Positions 1-8,294 of a stretch of DNA of 19,467 bases are shown here, one piece after another. Position 1 is the first letter of the stretch. Every line of letters starts with the position of its first letter. A program made the translations under genes and the position numbers. The stretch is taken from contig CAZSNT010000181.1 of NCBI GenBank assembly GCA_964607765.1, positions 1 through 19,467 of the forward strand. The letters run 5' to 3'. Below the pieces are notes generated by a model that was not told the DNA's origin, did no database searches, and saw only the letters and a program-made list of their open reading frames with translations. Source of the DNA: CAZSNT01 sp964607765. GTDB taxonomy: Bacteria; Verrucomicrobiota; Lentisphaeria; Oligosphaerales; JABHEG01.

Positions 1-2639
1 GTGAGGTCCGCTGCCAGGTAGCGGCATACTGCCTCACGTAACTGAGGCGTTACATCGAATGCGAATATCGTCCTTGACAGCGGGGGGGACTTGAGGCTGC
101 CGCCGTGCCTGGGATCATCGGCGGCGTCCTCCGCCGACAGGGAGCCAATCAGGACGTTGTCGACCAAGCCGAGATACTCCCACGCCAGACGAAGCTCGAC
201 GTTCTTCCTGAACTGCTGCTGCTTGCCCAGTGCCATGACCGCTTCGGCCTCTTCCTGCGTGGGTCTGAACTCGATCTCACGAACGGTTCTCCCGGTTCTG
301 AGGTCAAGGACATGGGCAGTCGTCTCTTTGACGCAGTACACATGCGATTCGTCGGCGACAATATTGCCGCCGCGCATCGGCATCAGCGCCCGCCCGATCT
401 TGTGCATGTTGCGATTCCATATCTCGCGGCCGTTATAGGCGTCAACAGCCAGGATGTCGTTTCGCCCCTGGATCACCATGATGCCCTGGGAGAAGAGCGG
501 CACGGGCGAGACCCAGTGGCGGGACATGATGCGCCGCCCACCCGGTCCGCCCCACCACAGGATGCCCAGCGGCGGCTTGACGATATCGTCCTCCGAGTTG
601 CTTGTGCGCCCCATGTTCGCGAAGGGCGCAGTCCACTCACCTGCGCCGACCAAGGCGCCGCGTGTGAGCACAAAACCGTCCGTTTCCTGCGTCATCGAGT
701 CGTTCACCGTCACCACGGCATCAAACGCCGCCGCCGCAGTATTCGGGCTGCCCGTCATGCAGACGAGCTTGCCGCCGTATGGGCGCAACGCCTGGTAGAC
801 GGCCTCCGGATTCGGGATGGCTGCGGCGCCGAAATCGGGGGCGGCAAAGACCACGTTGAACATGTACTTCATGAACGGAACGCTGTTGCGGTCGCCGACA
901 AAGACGCTGCAGCGTGTGCCGAGGAGGCCGGCCCTGTCGAGGCGCCTGCGAAGAGCGGCAGCCTGCTGCTCGTCATCCGTATAACAGCTCAGCGTCAGGT
1001 CCGACGCTTCCAGCACGGCCATGATCAGGCCCGGCGTCTGCGCTCCCAGGATCAACCCATGACCAGCCTTGGTCGCCAGCCGCGAGAGCAGCTGTTCAGC
1101 CCGTTCGCGCCTCTTTGCCGAGAGAGCCGGTCTTGCGGTCGGGAAGCGGACCGCTGTGCTGCCGCCCTTCCCGCCGCCAAAACAGTAGATGCGGCCCTCG
1201 GTGGTGCTGGCCAGGACTTTGCCGTCGTCCATGGCGACACCGCGCACCTCTCCCGCAACATCAGCACCCCACAGCTTGTCTCCCGTCTCGAGGTCGAGCG
1301 CTGTGATCTTGTCTTCGCCACCGAGAAAAGCCCTGTCATCCGTCATCATCACGGCGTAGACATGGCCGGCGTCGTGTGACCATTCCGCGTATGGCAGCGG
1401 CGACATGTAGGCAGGTCTGGGCAGCTTGTACGGCGCGACCTTCTGGCCGCCGCCGAATTGCTTGGTCAGGGATCTCATGTCTTTGTAGTTCGAATCTACG
1501 ACGTTCGGGTCCCAACGCACAGTCAGGCCGCCCTTCTCGGGCTTGTCGTACTTCAGGTACTCTCTCTGAAGCCTCGCGAAGTCGACCTTGACCACGGCTC
1601 CCGCGCCGGCAAGGACCATCTCATTGCCATGAACGACCGCCATGTTCTTGTCCGTCCACGCCATCTCGGGATTGCCGGTCATCTGATTGTAGAAGATCAG
1701 GCCGGAGCCGAAACCGGTGGACGGTTGGCGGACCGAGTCCGGCACCTCGGACTCGCCATGGTTGTGACGGCGCCGGAACACCAGCCACTTGCCCGCCCGC
1801 ATGACCCACGAGCCACCGGGGTAGTGAGGTTTGTACCCAAGACCGTTCTCGTGGAAGATGAACTCACCGGTGTCCGCGTTGAAAAACGCCGGAGCCGCAC
1901 GGCCGGTCGGGACGTACAGACGATTCCCGGCAATGGCCAGGGGCCCCTGGGGCGAGACCCCGCCGAACCCATCACCGTGGGGCATGGCGGAGTAGTGGAA
2001 GCCGGACGTGTCGTTGCGCCAGATCTCCGTGCCGTCTTTCGGGTCCAGGCAGTAGATGAACACCCCGTCTCGGCTCCACATCCCGCTGGCTGTGTAGAGC
2101 TTGCCGTTCTCGATGATCACTCCGCTGCGCATGGGCCAGCGCGAGACGACGCGATCATTGCCGGAGCACCTGGTGTCCAGTGGCGCGCAGCGCTTCTTCC
2201 ACACAAGCGTCCCGTCGGTGTGACTCACGCAGTACAGGTAACCGTCGTCGCTGACGAAGTAGATCCTCTTCTGATGCGCCACCGGAGCAAAGCGTACTGC
2301 GGCCTCGGTATAGAAGGTCCAAACCGGTTCGCCCGACTCTGCGGACACCGCACGCACTGCGCCATCCGCGGAAGAGCCAACGAAGACCTTGTCGTAGGCG
2401 ATACAGACGTGGTCGACATAGTCGTGGTCGATGAACTGCTGCTCGTAGTAGGGCTCACGCCACGCGTGAAGCGGCTTCTGCGGCGCCTCGAGCACCCATT
2501 GCAGGGAAAGCGACCGGGGAAGCGCCACATCAGCGTAGCCGGTGTGCTGATTGTCGCCGAGGTAGATTGAGGCGGCCTGCGCGTGGAGTGACAGCAAGGT
2601 CAGTCCCGCAATCCAGCCGGAGAGTAGCTTCCGTCTCAT
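1..2639 (-). CDS. PQQ-like beta-propeller protein with embedded methyltransferase-like domain (partial, 3' end outside window)
   Basis: The frame is open for 879 codons from the ATG at 2639 down to the left edge, so the C-terminus is missing. Residues 1-22 look like a signal peptide (hydrophobic stretch, then AQA-A), so the protein should be exported. Residues about 60-500 hold repeated PQQ/BamB-type blades, for example GAVRAVSAESGEPVWTF, DGTEIWRND and ITALDLETGDKLWG. Residues about 505-650 switch to a Rossmann-like, methyltransferase-type stretch (LILGAQTPG near 528, then a CYTDD strand end), in which the glycine-rich SAM motif is degenerate. The propeller resumes with GAGEWT, PLGILWWGGPGG and ILAVDAYNGREIWN. 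This mixed layout is familiar from large planctomycete and verrucomicrobial proteins often annotated as BamB-like. The start lies 8 bases after the upstream sulfatase stop, so the two are probably cotranscribed. Substrate and PQQ binding are unknown. Confidence 0.88.
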   Translation of the reverse strand, partial: MRRKLLSGWIAGLTLLSLHAQAASIYLGDNQHTGYADVALPRSLSLQWVLEAPQKPLHAWREPYYEQQFIDHDYVDHVCIAYDKVFVGSSADGAVRAVSAESGEPVWTFYTEAAVRFAPVAHQKRIYFVSDDGYLYCVSHTDGTLVWKKRCAPLDTRCSGNDRVVSRWPMRSGVIIENGKLYTASGMWSRDGVFIYCLDPKDGTEIWRNDTSGFHYSAMPHGDGFGGVSPQGPLAIAGNRLYVPTGRAAPAFFNADTGEFIFHENGLGYKPHYPGGSWVMRAGKWLVFRRRHNHGESEVPDSVRQPSTGFGSGLIFYNQMTGNPEMAWTDKNMAVVHGNEMVLAGAGAVVKVDFARLQREYLKYDKPEKGGLTVRWDPNVVDSNYKDMRSLTKQFGGGQKVAPYKLPRPAYMSPLPYAEWSHDAGHVYAVMMTDDRAFLGGEDKITALDLETGDKLWGADVAGEVRGVAMDDGKVLASTTEGRIYCFGGGKGGSTAVRFPTARPALSAKRRERAEQLLSRLATKAGHGLILGAQTPGLIMAVLEASDLTLSCYTDDEQQAAALRRRLDRAGLLGTRCSVFVGDRNSVPFMKYMFNVVFAAPDFGAAAIPNPEAVYQALRPYGGKLVCMTGSPNTAAAAFDAVVTVNDSMTQETDGFVLTRGALVGAGEWTAPFANMGRTSNSEDDIVKPPLGILWWGGPGGRRIMSRHWVSPVPLFSQGIMVIQGRNDILAVDAYNGREIWNRNMHKIGRALMPMRGGNIVADESHVYCVKETTAHVLDLRTGRTVREIEFRPTQEEAEAVMALGKQQQFRKNVELRLAWEYLGLVDNVLIGSLSAEDAADDPRHGGSLKSPPLSRTIFAFDVTPQLREAVCRYLAADL

Positions 2640-2647
2640 GGTGTTCC

Positions 2648-4474
2648 CTACTTCACGCCCGCCAGGTTGAGTTTCCCGTCGTGAGCGCCGGGGGCAATGT
2701 TGCTGCGGAAGGTCTCCGTGCCGCTGCCCCACTTCTCCCAGTTGACTTCGACGCGGCCGCCCATGACGATGTCCGTGAGCTTCTTCCGCATTGCCTGGGC
2801 GACCTTCCCGTATTCCTTGCTGAAAGCCAGGTTCTTCACTTCGTGGGGATCGGATGGCATGTGGTAGAGGGCCGGGTCCAGTTCCTCCCACGACGTGTTG
2901 TAGATCCAATCGAGATTCTGCCCACGCTTCTTGTCTGGCCGGGTCTGCATGGAGAACACGAACTCCTTCGTGCGGATGTAGGCGCGCGGACCGGTTACGG
3001 CATGGCTCTCGCCGATGACGTAGTCGCGGGGTGGCAGTTCGCCGGAAGCGGTCTTGGCCATATCACGGCCGTCGAGATACTCGTAGGTGCCGTCGTCGAG
3101 TTTGGCGCCGCCGGCCGCCAGGATGGTCGGTGCAATGTCGACGAATTCCGTGAAGTCGGTCACCACCTTGCCTGCGGGGAAGGCCTTCTTGTCCGACGAG
3201 ACCACGATGATCGGGTCGTGGCTGTCCACTTTCCACGGCGTAAACTTGGACACGGAACCGTGGTCGTTCAGCTTCCAGCCGTGGTCGCCGCAGACGTAGA
3301 CGATCATCCAGGGCTGCTTCTGCTTCTCGCTGTATTCGACGAACGCGTCGGCAGCCTGGCCGATGAGCGCGTCGCCATAGGCGCAGAACGCGTAATAGTC
3401 CTGGATCATCGCCTGCTTCTCGGCAGCCGTGAAGTGGTCTGAATACCCCATCCTGACCTGCTGCCGCAACTGCTTCGGCATGGTCTCCAGCTCCTTCTCG
3501 TCGAAAGCCGGGACTTTGTAGGTGTGTTTCTGGAAACGCGCTCGGTAATCGGCTGGCGGCAGCACGGGCGTGTGCGGGAAGTCATAGCCGATGTGGCAGA
3601 ACAGCGGCTTGGCCGTATCGAGGCCTTCGAACGTGAGGGCACCGACCTTGAAGTCGCGGCCCTGGGTTTTCAGGTAGTCCGCGAAGACAGACGAGTAGTA
3701 GCCGTCCCGAGTCTTGCCCGCCTCGCGTGAACTGACGCCGGCAATGATCATGCCGGAACCTGGCTTCTTCGGCTTCTTCGAATTGTAGTGGTGCAGCATC
3801 TCGTACTTCCTGTCGAGGCGCTCGCACTGCCCTTTGAGCCCAAGCCCGGGCACGGCTTCCAGGAGGGGGTCGTACCACAGCCGGGTCCCGTTGGCATCGA
3901 CCATGAACGTGTAGTTGCCTCCCTTGGGCAGTTTCACACCGTTGAGTTCGCTCAGCCACTTCCTGCCCCAACCACACATGTTCTGGCTGCCCAGGTCCCT
4001 GAAGCCGATGGAGGTCTGGTAGATCGCGTGTGGCTTGGTCTTGCCTTCTTCCGTCAGGCCTTTGACACGAACGCCGAGTTTGCCGATATGCAGGGTTTGG
4101 TAGCCGAGCCCGACCATGCGCTCTGGTAACGTGGGCCTGCAATGCTCGAGCGTGTTGTTGTGATATTCGAACTCGTAGATCCCGGACCGAAACGGGTAGC
4201 GCCCGTAGTGCATGGAGGCCCGGGACGGGGCGCAGCCCATGGCCTGGCAATAGGTGTTGATGAACGTCGTGCCCATCGCCGCAAGACGGTCGGTCTGCGG
4301 CGATTCCACGTACCCGAGCGCACTCATTTCACGACCGTGCAGCATCCGGTTGAACGCCCGGATCGAGTCGTAGCGATGGTCGTCCGTCAGAATCCACAGC
4401 ACATTGGGCTTGGCCGCCCGTGTAGCCTGCGCAGCGCCGACCAAAGTCGCAATGAGTAGCCATCTGTGCATCAT
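2648..4474 (-). CDS. Exported S1-family sulfatase (formylglycine-dependent)
   Basis: This 608-residue protein should hydrolyse a sulfate ester, probably on a glycan, in the periplasm or outside the cell. A signal peptide covers roughly residues 1-20. The alkaline-phosphatase-like fold is marked by the metal ligands D31-D32 (WILTDDHR), the C81-A-P-S-R85 signature whose cysteine must become formylglycine, K132 (HIGKLG), H301 (FPHTP) and D397-H398 (CGDHGW). The usual TG after the signature is replaced by HYGR. I chose the ATG at 4474 because a GGAGG Shine-Dalgarno sits 5 bases upstream; an in-frame GTG at 4486 lies upstream of that site. The stop is 8 bases from the PQQ-protein start. No formylglycine-generating enzyme is in the window. 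The specific sulfated substrate cannot be read from the sequence. Confidence 0.93.
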   Translation of the reverse strand: MMHRWLLIATLVGAAQATRAAKPNVLWILTDDHRYDSIRAFNRMLHGREMSALGYVESPQTDRLAAMGTTFINTYCQAMGCAPSRASMHYGRYPFRSGIYEFEYHNNTLEHCRPTLPERMVGLGYQTLHIGKLGVRVKGLTEEGKTKPHAIYQTSIGFRDLGSQNMCGWGRKWLSELNGVKLPKGGNYTFMVDANGTRLWYDPLLEAVPGLGLKGQCERLDRKYEMLHHYNSKKPKKPGSGMIIAGVSSREAGKTRDGYYSSVFADYLKTQGRDFKVGALTFEGLDTAKPLFCHIGYDFPHTPVLPPADYRARFQKHTYKVPAFDEKELETMPKQLRQQVRMGYSDHFTAAEKQAMIQDYYAFCAYGDALIGQAADAFVEYSEKQKQPWMIVYVCGDHGWKLNDHGSVSKFTPWKVDSHDPIIVVSSDKKAFPAGKVVTDFTEFVDIAPTILAAGGAKLDDGTYEYLDGRDMAKTASGELPPRDYVIGESHAVTGPRAYIRTKEFVFSMQTRPDKKRGQNLDWIYNTSWEELDPALYHMPSDPHEVKNLAFSKEYGKVAQAMRKKLTDIVMGGRVEVNWEKWGSGTETFRSNIAPGAHDGKLNLAGVK

Positions 4475-4479
4475 TCGTT

Positions 4480-4484
4480 CCTCC
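4480..4484 (-). promoter_or_regulatory. Shine-Dalgarno GGAGG of the sulfatase starting at 4474
   Basis: GGAGG is read on the minus strand with 5 bases to the ATG at 4474. It decides the start codon against the upstream in-frame GTG at 4486, which would place this site inside the coding sequence. Confidence 0.75.
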
Positions 4485-4525
4485 ACTCTCCATGGTCCGT
4501 GTCACTATCTAAAGTCATGAGCCAG

Positions 4526-4557
4526 GGCCGCCAGTCGGAGCACCACTGCAGGCGGCC
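4526..4557 (-). other. Stem-loop in the leader upstream of the sulfatase at 4474
   Basis: GGCCGCC (4526-4532) and GGCGGCC (4551-4557) form a perfect 7-bp GC-only stem with an 18-base loop. It lies between two sulfatase genes, about 50 bases before the start of the downstream one. No T-run follows on either strand, so an intrinsic terminator is unlikely. It could be an mRNA processing or stabilising structure. Confidence 0.4.
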
Positions 4558-4571
4558 GCCCTGAGGCACGG

Positions 4572-4659
4572 TCGAGGGATTCGATGAAATCGAGGGACTC
4601 GATCTCGGCCAGTGGAATGGAATCTGCTCGACTCATTCGACTCACTCGATTCGCCCGAC
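4572..4659. repeat. Two blocks of 9-base tandem repeats, each unit carrying TCGA or a near match
   Basis: Block one (4572-4607) has four 9-base units: TCGAGGGAT, TCGATGAAA, TCGAGGGAC, TCGATCTCG. Block two (4624-4659) has four more: CTGCTCGAC, TCATTCGAC, TCACTCGAT, TCGCCCGAC. The motif TCGA recurs every 9 bases, except in the last unit, which has CCGA. The blocks fill most of the 266-base gap between two sulfatase genes (4475-4740). The same kind of 9-base repeat appears at 12256-12318. Short open frames across it read as low-complexity IESLD-like peptide and look like by-products of the repeat. Confidence 0.7.
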
Positions 4660-4740
4660 GGTGCCGACACCAACTGAAAACGGAACTCCGGGCGGTCAAC
4701 AGATCCCGCACCCGGTCCCGCATTCACGTCAGCCGTGCCG

Positions 4741-6354
4741 CTACTTCCTCTTCCGCGCATACTTCGGCCGCTTCTTGTTCGGGTTCGGCTGCTCGGGGAT
4801 GCCCGGGGCGTTGTATTCGTCGAAGTATCGATCGTACCTCGGCAGAACGTCCAGCAGCGTGTTGCGCTCCTTCAAGTGGACTTCGAGAACGTCGTTCCAG
4901 TCCGTGATCTGTGAGAAACTGATCAGATCGGCCGGATTCTCCGTGACATCCCACCACTTGCCACGGCCGTCCTTCAACACCCGCCTGCCGCGCACCAGCT
5001 GCTCTGGACCACGGTAACAGTAGATCCAGTCGCGGTGCCCCGGCTTGTTCGTAAAGAGGAAAGGCATCAGGCTCTCGCCGTTGATCTCATAGTCGGTCGG
5101 AATCTCGAACCCGACCAGGTCCGCAATCGTCGGCAGTACGTCGGCGAGACTGACCAGTACATCCTGCTCGCCGTGCTTGGTCATGCCCGGCGCGTAGATG
5201 ATCATGGGCACGTGACAGCCCTTCTGCTTCTCGCCGCTGTTCTTGCCGTAGCCGCCCGTGCCGTTGTCGGCGGTGACGATGATCACCGTGTTGTCGGCGA
5301 TGCCCATCTCCTTCAGCTTCTCCCGGTACAGCCAAACCTGGTAGTCGATGTAGTTAATGTGCGTGTGGATCCCAGGGCCTGTCACCGTGCCGTGCGTGTC
5401 ATACACCCCTTCATCGCCGGTGACGTTCGGCTCGGTTCGCGTGTACTTTCTCCCGTCCCACGTCACGACCGGCGTGCCGGGCCAGCTGCTCTTCGAGTCG
5501 GGGTCGAACCAGTCGAAGGCGTCGTGCCCGAGATGCGTGGTGTGGTAGATGAAGAACGGCTTGCCCTCTCTGTGTTTGCGTTCCATGAAGTCGAAGGCAA
5601 ACGCCAGTTCCACGTCCGGGCCGTAGGTGTTCAGCCCGAACCGCTTCTTCGCTTCCGGCGTGTTCGGCCACCAGACAGTCTGCCCCGGCGCCGTGGGGTG
5701 ATTCATCAGCTTGACGTGTGGGAACCAGTACCAGCCGTGCTGGATGTAGGTGTCGGCCGGCTTGCCGGTGTCAACATTGACCAGCGTTCTCTCACCGCCA
5801 ATTTTGCGGTATTCGTGCTTGAAATCGGTGTAGGGATTGTCTTTGTTCATCAGCATGCCTGGCGTGAAACAGCCCTCGTCGAACCCGTGCTTTTCGTAGC
5901 TGCCCGCCATCTGAGTCTTGCCCGTCCAATACGTGCCGTACCCCGCCTTCTGCGCAACGTGCCCGATCAGCAGCGGCGAGCTCTCGTAGACCGGCCAGGT
6001 GGTGAGCTTTCCCTCCGGGCTGCGGTACACGCCCTTGTCCTTGTTGTTCCACCACTTGTGGATGTGCGCGTAGCGTCCGCTCATCATCATGGCGCGGCTC
6101 GGGTTGCACACGCACGCGGCCCACGCCGTTTTGATCCAGCAGCCCTCCGCCGCCAGCTTGTCCATGGCAGGCGTCTTGGCACGACACGCCGAATCAGACG
6201 AATCCTGACGGAACGGATCGGCCCACACCGACGAGCCGTAGACCGGAAACTCGCGGGCGCTGATGTCGTCCGCGAAGTAGACGATGAGGTTCGGCTTCTC
6301 CATTGCGTGCGTGACGGCCGCAGTCATCGCCATCGACAGAATGAATACTCTCAT
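4741..6354 (-). CDS. Exported S1-family sulfatase (CNPSR type)
   Basis: This 537-residue sulfatase carries a short signal peptide (MRVFILSMAMTAAVTHA). Metal ligands are D29-D30 (YFADD) and D363-N364 (TADNGTGG). The formylglycine site is C83 in C83-N-P-S-R87, followed at a distance by SGRYA. K146 (WTGKTQ), H274 (HTTH) and K378 complete the expected active-site set. The C-terminus is strongly basic (NKKRPKYARKRK), which could bind an acidic or sulfated polymer; that is inference. An AGGAGA ribosome-binding site lies 8 bases upstream of the ATG. The gene follows another sulfatase after a 104-base gap filled by a 12-base tandem repeat and is probably in the same transcript. It is only distantly similar to its two sulfatase neighbours, so a different sulfate position or sugar is likely. 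Confidence 0.94.
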   Translation of the reverse strand: MRVFILSMAMTAAVTHAMEKPNLIVYFADDISAREFPVYGSSVWADPFRQDSSDSACRAKTPAMDKLAAEGCWIKTAWAACVCNPSRAMMMSGRYAHIHKWWNNKDKGVYRSPEGKLTTWPVYESSPLLIGHVAQKAGYGTYWTGKTQMAGSYEKHGFDEGCFTPGMLMNKDNPYTDFKHEYRKIGGERTLVNVDTGKPADTYIQHGWYWFPHVKLMNHPTAPGQTVWWPNTPEAKKRFGLNTYGPDVELAFAFDFMERKHREGKPFFIYHTTHLGHDAFDWFDPDSKSSWPGTPVVTWDGRKYTRTEPNVTGDEGVYDTHGTVTGPGIHTHINYIDYQVWLYREKLKEMGIADNTVIIVTADNGTGGYGKNSGEKQKGCHVPMIIYAPGMTKHGEQDVLVSLADVLPTIADLVGFEIPTDYEINGESLMPFLFTNKPGHRDWIYCYRGPEQLVRGRRVLKDGRGKWWDVTENPADLISFSQITDWNDVLEVHLKERNTLLDVLPRYDRYFDEYNAPGIPEQPNPNKKRPKYARKRK

Positions 6355-6355
6355 C

Positions 6356-6451
6356 TCATCTCTCTCCTACACTCTTCATCCCGCTCTTCATCCTGCTCTT
6401 CATCCCACTCCTCATCCCGCTCTTCATCCCGCTCTTCATCCTGCTCTTCAT
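6356..6451 (-). CDS. Possible leader peptide of MKSG-type tetrapeptide repeats
   Basis: Within the 12-base tandem repeat, each repeat gives an in-frame ATG. The longest frame from the first of these (6451) encodes 31 residues made of MKSG, MKSR or MRSG units and ends with TGA one base before the sulfatase ATG at 6354. That arrangement would allow translational coupling or upstream-ORF control. Against this, the frame is exactly what a 12-base repeat must produce, and no separate ribosome-binding site stands out apart from the repeat's own GAAGAG. I regard it as a possible leader ORF, not an established gene. Confidence 0.2.
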   Translation of the reverse strand: MKSRMKSGMKSGMRSGMKSRMKSGMKSVGER

Positions 6452-6467
6452 CCCGCTCTCAATCACG
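6372..6467. repeat. 12-base tandem repeat, eight units
   Basis: Seven units of CTCTTCATCCCG with single-base variants run from 6372 to 6455. An eighth, degenerate unit (6456-6467) contains the stop codon and last codons of the sulfatase that ends at 6459. In the minus-strand transcript the unit reads CGGGATGAAGAG, rich in purines and in ATG triplets. The repeat fills nearly the whole gap to the next sulfatase start at 6354. Confidence 0.92.
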
Positions 6468-8027
6468 CGGGAGCTTCCCATAGCTGAGGAGCGACTCCTC
6501 GGGATACGGCGACAAGTCGTGCGCCTCGAACCACGACCCGCCGCGCCAGGAAGTGCAGTAGCGCATCCACTTGTCGAAAAAGCGCGTGTAAAGCTCAGCC
6601 TTGTCAGCCCACCGAATGGTGCGATCGAACAGTGTTCCGTAGTCTTCGTAGCGGTTCGCCTGCACGGCGTTCTCACGGATATGCGCGACCGCGTTGTCGT
6701 AAAGCCCCCGCATCCGCTGCAGGTCCTCGGCGCTGTCCGCGGCATCGGCCAGGTTACGCATCTCGCCCGGGTCCTCGACCACATTGAAGAGCTCTTCCGT
6801 CGGCACCATCCCCTCCCCTTGATACCAGTAGAAAACGTACTTGAGTCGGCCATCGGTGACCGCCAAGGCCTGTGTGGGCGCCATGTTCCAGCAGTTAAGT
6901 AGACTTACGGAGTCGCGCACCGGTTCCTCAGGGGCGTCGAGGAGTGGGCGCAGGCTGACTCCATCCAGGCCGTCGGGGATCGGAGCGCCGGCAAAGTCCA
7001 AGAGCGTCGGAGCAATGTCGACGTTGGCGCTGAGTTGCTGACTCCGCACGCCTCTGCCGCTGACCGGGTGACGCGGATCGTAGATAATCATAGGGACGCG
7101 CGACGACTCCTCGTAGCTGAGCGACTTGCCGGTCAGCCGGTGCGAGCCGCAGAAGTACCCGTTGTCGCTGGTGAACACAATGATCGTGTTGTCCGCCAGA
7201 CCGCGCTCCTCGAGTTGGCGGCGGATCATGCCAATGCCCACGTCCACGCCGTGAATCAGCCGGAAGTACTTGCGGTAGCTCCCGGTGAAGCCTTCGGGGC
7301 CGAAGAGTTTGTTGAACCTTGTCCACTGCCGGCCAGTGCGGATGTGCGGCGCCAAGTGGGCGCCCCCGCGTTCCCCGTAGTTGGCCGGCTTCGGAAACTC
7401 GTCATCGGCATAGAGCTCGTCGAAGATCGGGTCGGGCGTCAGAGGACCGTGCGGGGCTTTGAAGCTGATGGACAGACAGAAGGGCTTCCCCGAATCCGCG
7501 GCACAGTCAAGAAATTCACCAGCCACGTGGGCATTGGCTCGGGTCAGGTGCGGGAACTGGCCCGCCAGATAGGCCATGTTCGGGTTGCGCGCGGTGACGT
7601 ACGTGCTCTGCCCCGGCTGGCCACGCCACCAATCGAACCGGTCGCTCGGCAGGCACTCCTCGCTGTGACAAGTGACCTTGCTCCCGGGGCAATCGCTGTT
7701 CCCCACCCCGAACCCGAACTTACCGACAAACCCGGTGAAGTACCCCGCCTCGCGCAGCAACACGTGGTAGGAACCGGAGAAAATGTCCGACGTCATCTGC
7801 CCGTGCTCGAAGTTGCAGCCCGTGCGGTACTCGTAGAGCCCGGTTGCGATGTTCGCACGGCTCGCCATGCAGATCGGCGTCGTGTCGTAGTGGCGATCGA
7901 GGACCAAGCCGTCCGCTGCAAGCCGGTCCATTTCGGGCGTACAGGCCAGGGGATGCCCGTTGTAACCGGTCGTCCAGTACGCCTGGTCATCAGTCAGCAG
8001 AAAGAGGATGTTTGGGCGTTTTGGCAT
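6459..8027 (-). CDS. S1-family sulfatase without signal peptide (CMASR type)
   Basis: This 522-residue sulfatase has D13-D14 (LLTDDQ), a formylglycine site C53-M-A-S-R57 followed by ATGLYEYRTG, K103 (VGKFGFG), H193 (APHGP), D288-N289 (TSDNG) and K301 as metal and active-site residues. Ala replaces the usual Pro of the signature, an accepted variant. I start at the ATG at 8027 because the protein then opens directly on the first sulfatase strand (MPKRPNILFLLTDDQ). An in-frame GTG at 8096 would add 23 residues encoded partly by a heptamer repeat. Neither start gives a signal peptide, so the enzyme may act in the cytoplasm on imported sulfated oligosaccharides, unlike its two neighbours. It is the first gene of the left minus-strand block and faces the regulator. 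Confidence 0.92.
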   Translation of the reverse strand: MPKRPNILFLLTDDQAYWTTGYNGHPLACTPEMDRLAADGLVLDRHYDTTPICMASRANIATGLYEYRTGCNFEHGQMTSDIFSGSYHVLLREAGYFTGFVGKFGFGVGNSDCPGSKVTCHSEECLPSDRFDWWRGQPGQSTYVTARNPNMAYLAGQFPHLTRANAHVAGEFLDCAADSGKPFCLSISFKAPHGPLTPDPIFDELYADDEFPKPANYGERGGAHLAPHIRTGRQWTRFNKLFGPEGFTGSYRKYFRLIHGVDVGIGMIRRQLEERGLADNTIIVFTSDNGYFCGSHRLTGKSLSYEESSRVPMIIYDPRHPVSGRGVRSQQLSANVDIAPTLLDFAGAPIPDGLDGVSLRPLLDAPEEPVRDSVSLLNCWNMAPTQALAVTDGRLKYVFYWYQGEGMVPTEELFNVVEDPGEMRNLADAADSAEDLQRMRGLYDNAVAHIRENAVQANRYEDYGTLFDRTIRWADKAELYTRFFDKWMRYCTSWRGGSWFEAHDLSPYPEESLLSYGKLPRD

Positions 8028-8072
8028 TTCTTTCACAGGGGCACCGTCGTGTGGGTCCAGGGTTTCAAGGCT

Positions 8073-8107
8073 CACGGTTAAGCAGCCACGATTCACGGTT
8101 CACGGAC
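8073..8107. repeat. Heptamer tandem array (CACGGTT type)
   Basis: Five in-phase 7-base units: CACGGTT, AAGCAGC (degenerate), CACGATT, CACGGTT, CACGGAC. It lies just upstream of the sulfatase start at 8027, within its predicted 5' leader. Confidence 0.6.
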
Positions 8108-8160
8108 CGGCACGTGAGCACGCACCCAGCCGTAGCGCCTTTTGATTAACACAATCCATC

Positions 8161-8188
8161 ACAATACTCCCGTTTCCTTGTTGATCAA
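8161..8188 (-). promoter_or_regulatory. Candidate sigma70-type promoter for the sulfatase block
   Basis: Read on the minus strand, TTGATC (8188-8183) is followed after 16 bases by TATTGT (8166-8161). Transcription from here would give a leader of roughly 125 bases before the ATG at 8027. This is a match by eye to a consensus, with no supporting data. Confidence 0.4.
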
Positions 8189-8197
8189 GCTCTTGAT
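8184..8197. promoter_or_regulatory. Candidate operator palindrome ATCAAG-CT-CTTGAT
   Basis: A perfect 6-base inverted repeat with a 2-base spacer overlaps the -35 hexamer of the candidate sulfatase promoter. GntR-type dimers bind short palindromes of this size, and the regulator gene is next door. Its role as that protein's binding site is inference. Confidence 0.35.
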
Positions 8198-8294
8198 TCC
8201 AGTTTTGACGACATCCCGAATCGAGCTCCACGGCGCCGTGCTCAGGCGGATTTTCAGCGTATGACAGAGAAAATGGACTTCCCTGGCCGAGGGC

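Noticed and set aside
105..2570. Long plus-strand open frames (105-1379, 1458-2570)
   Set aside because: They are antisense to the continuous minus-strand PQQ-protein frame, which reads with clear propeller motifs through both; the plus-strand translations are low-complexity Arg/Val/His-rich and resemble nothing.
4526..4557. Intrinsic terminator between two sulfatase genes
   Set aside because: The stem is strong, but no T-run follows it on either strand.
4505..4723. 72-codon minus-strand frame in the sulfatase gap
   Set aside because: Its ESLD-like repetitive peptide is explained by the 9-base repeat; no family resemblance and no clear ribosome-binding site.
5035..6483. 482-codon plus-strand open frame with a Ser-rich tail
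   Set aside because: Antisense to a sulfatase; the Ser-rich tail is the 12-base repeat read in the other direction.
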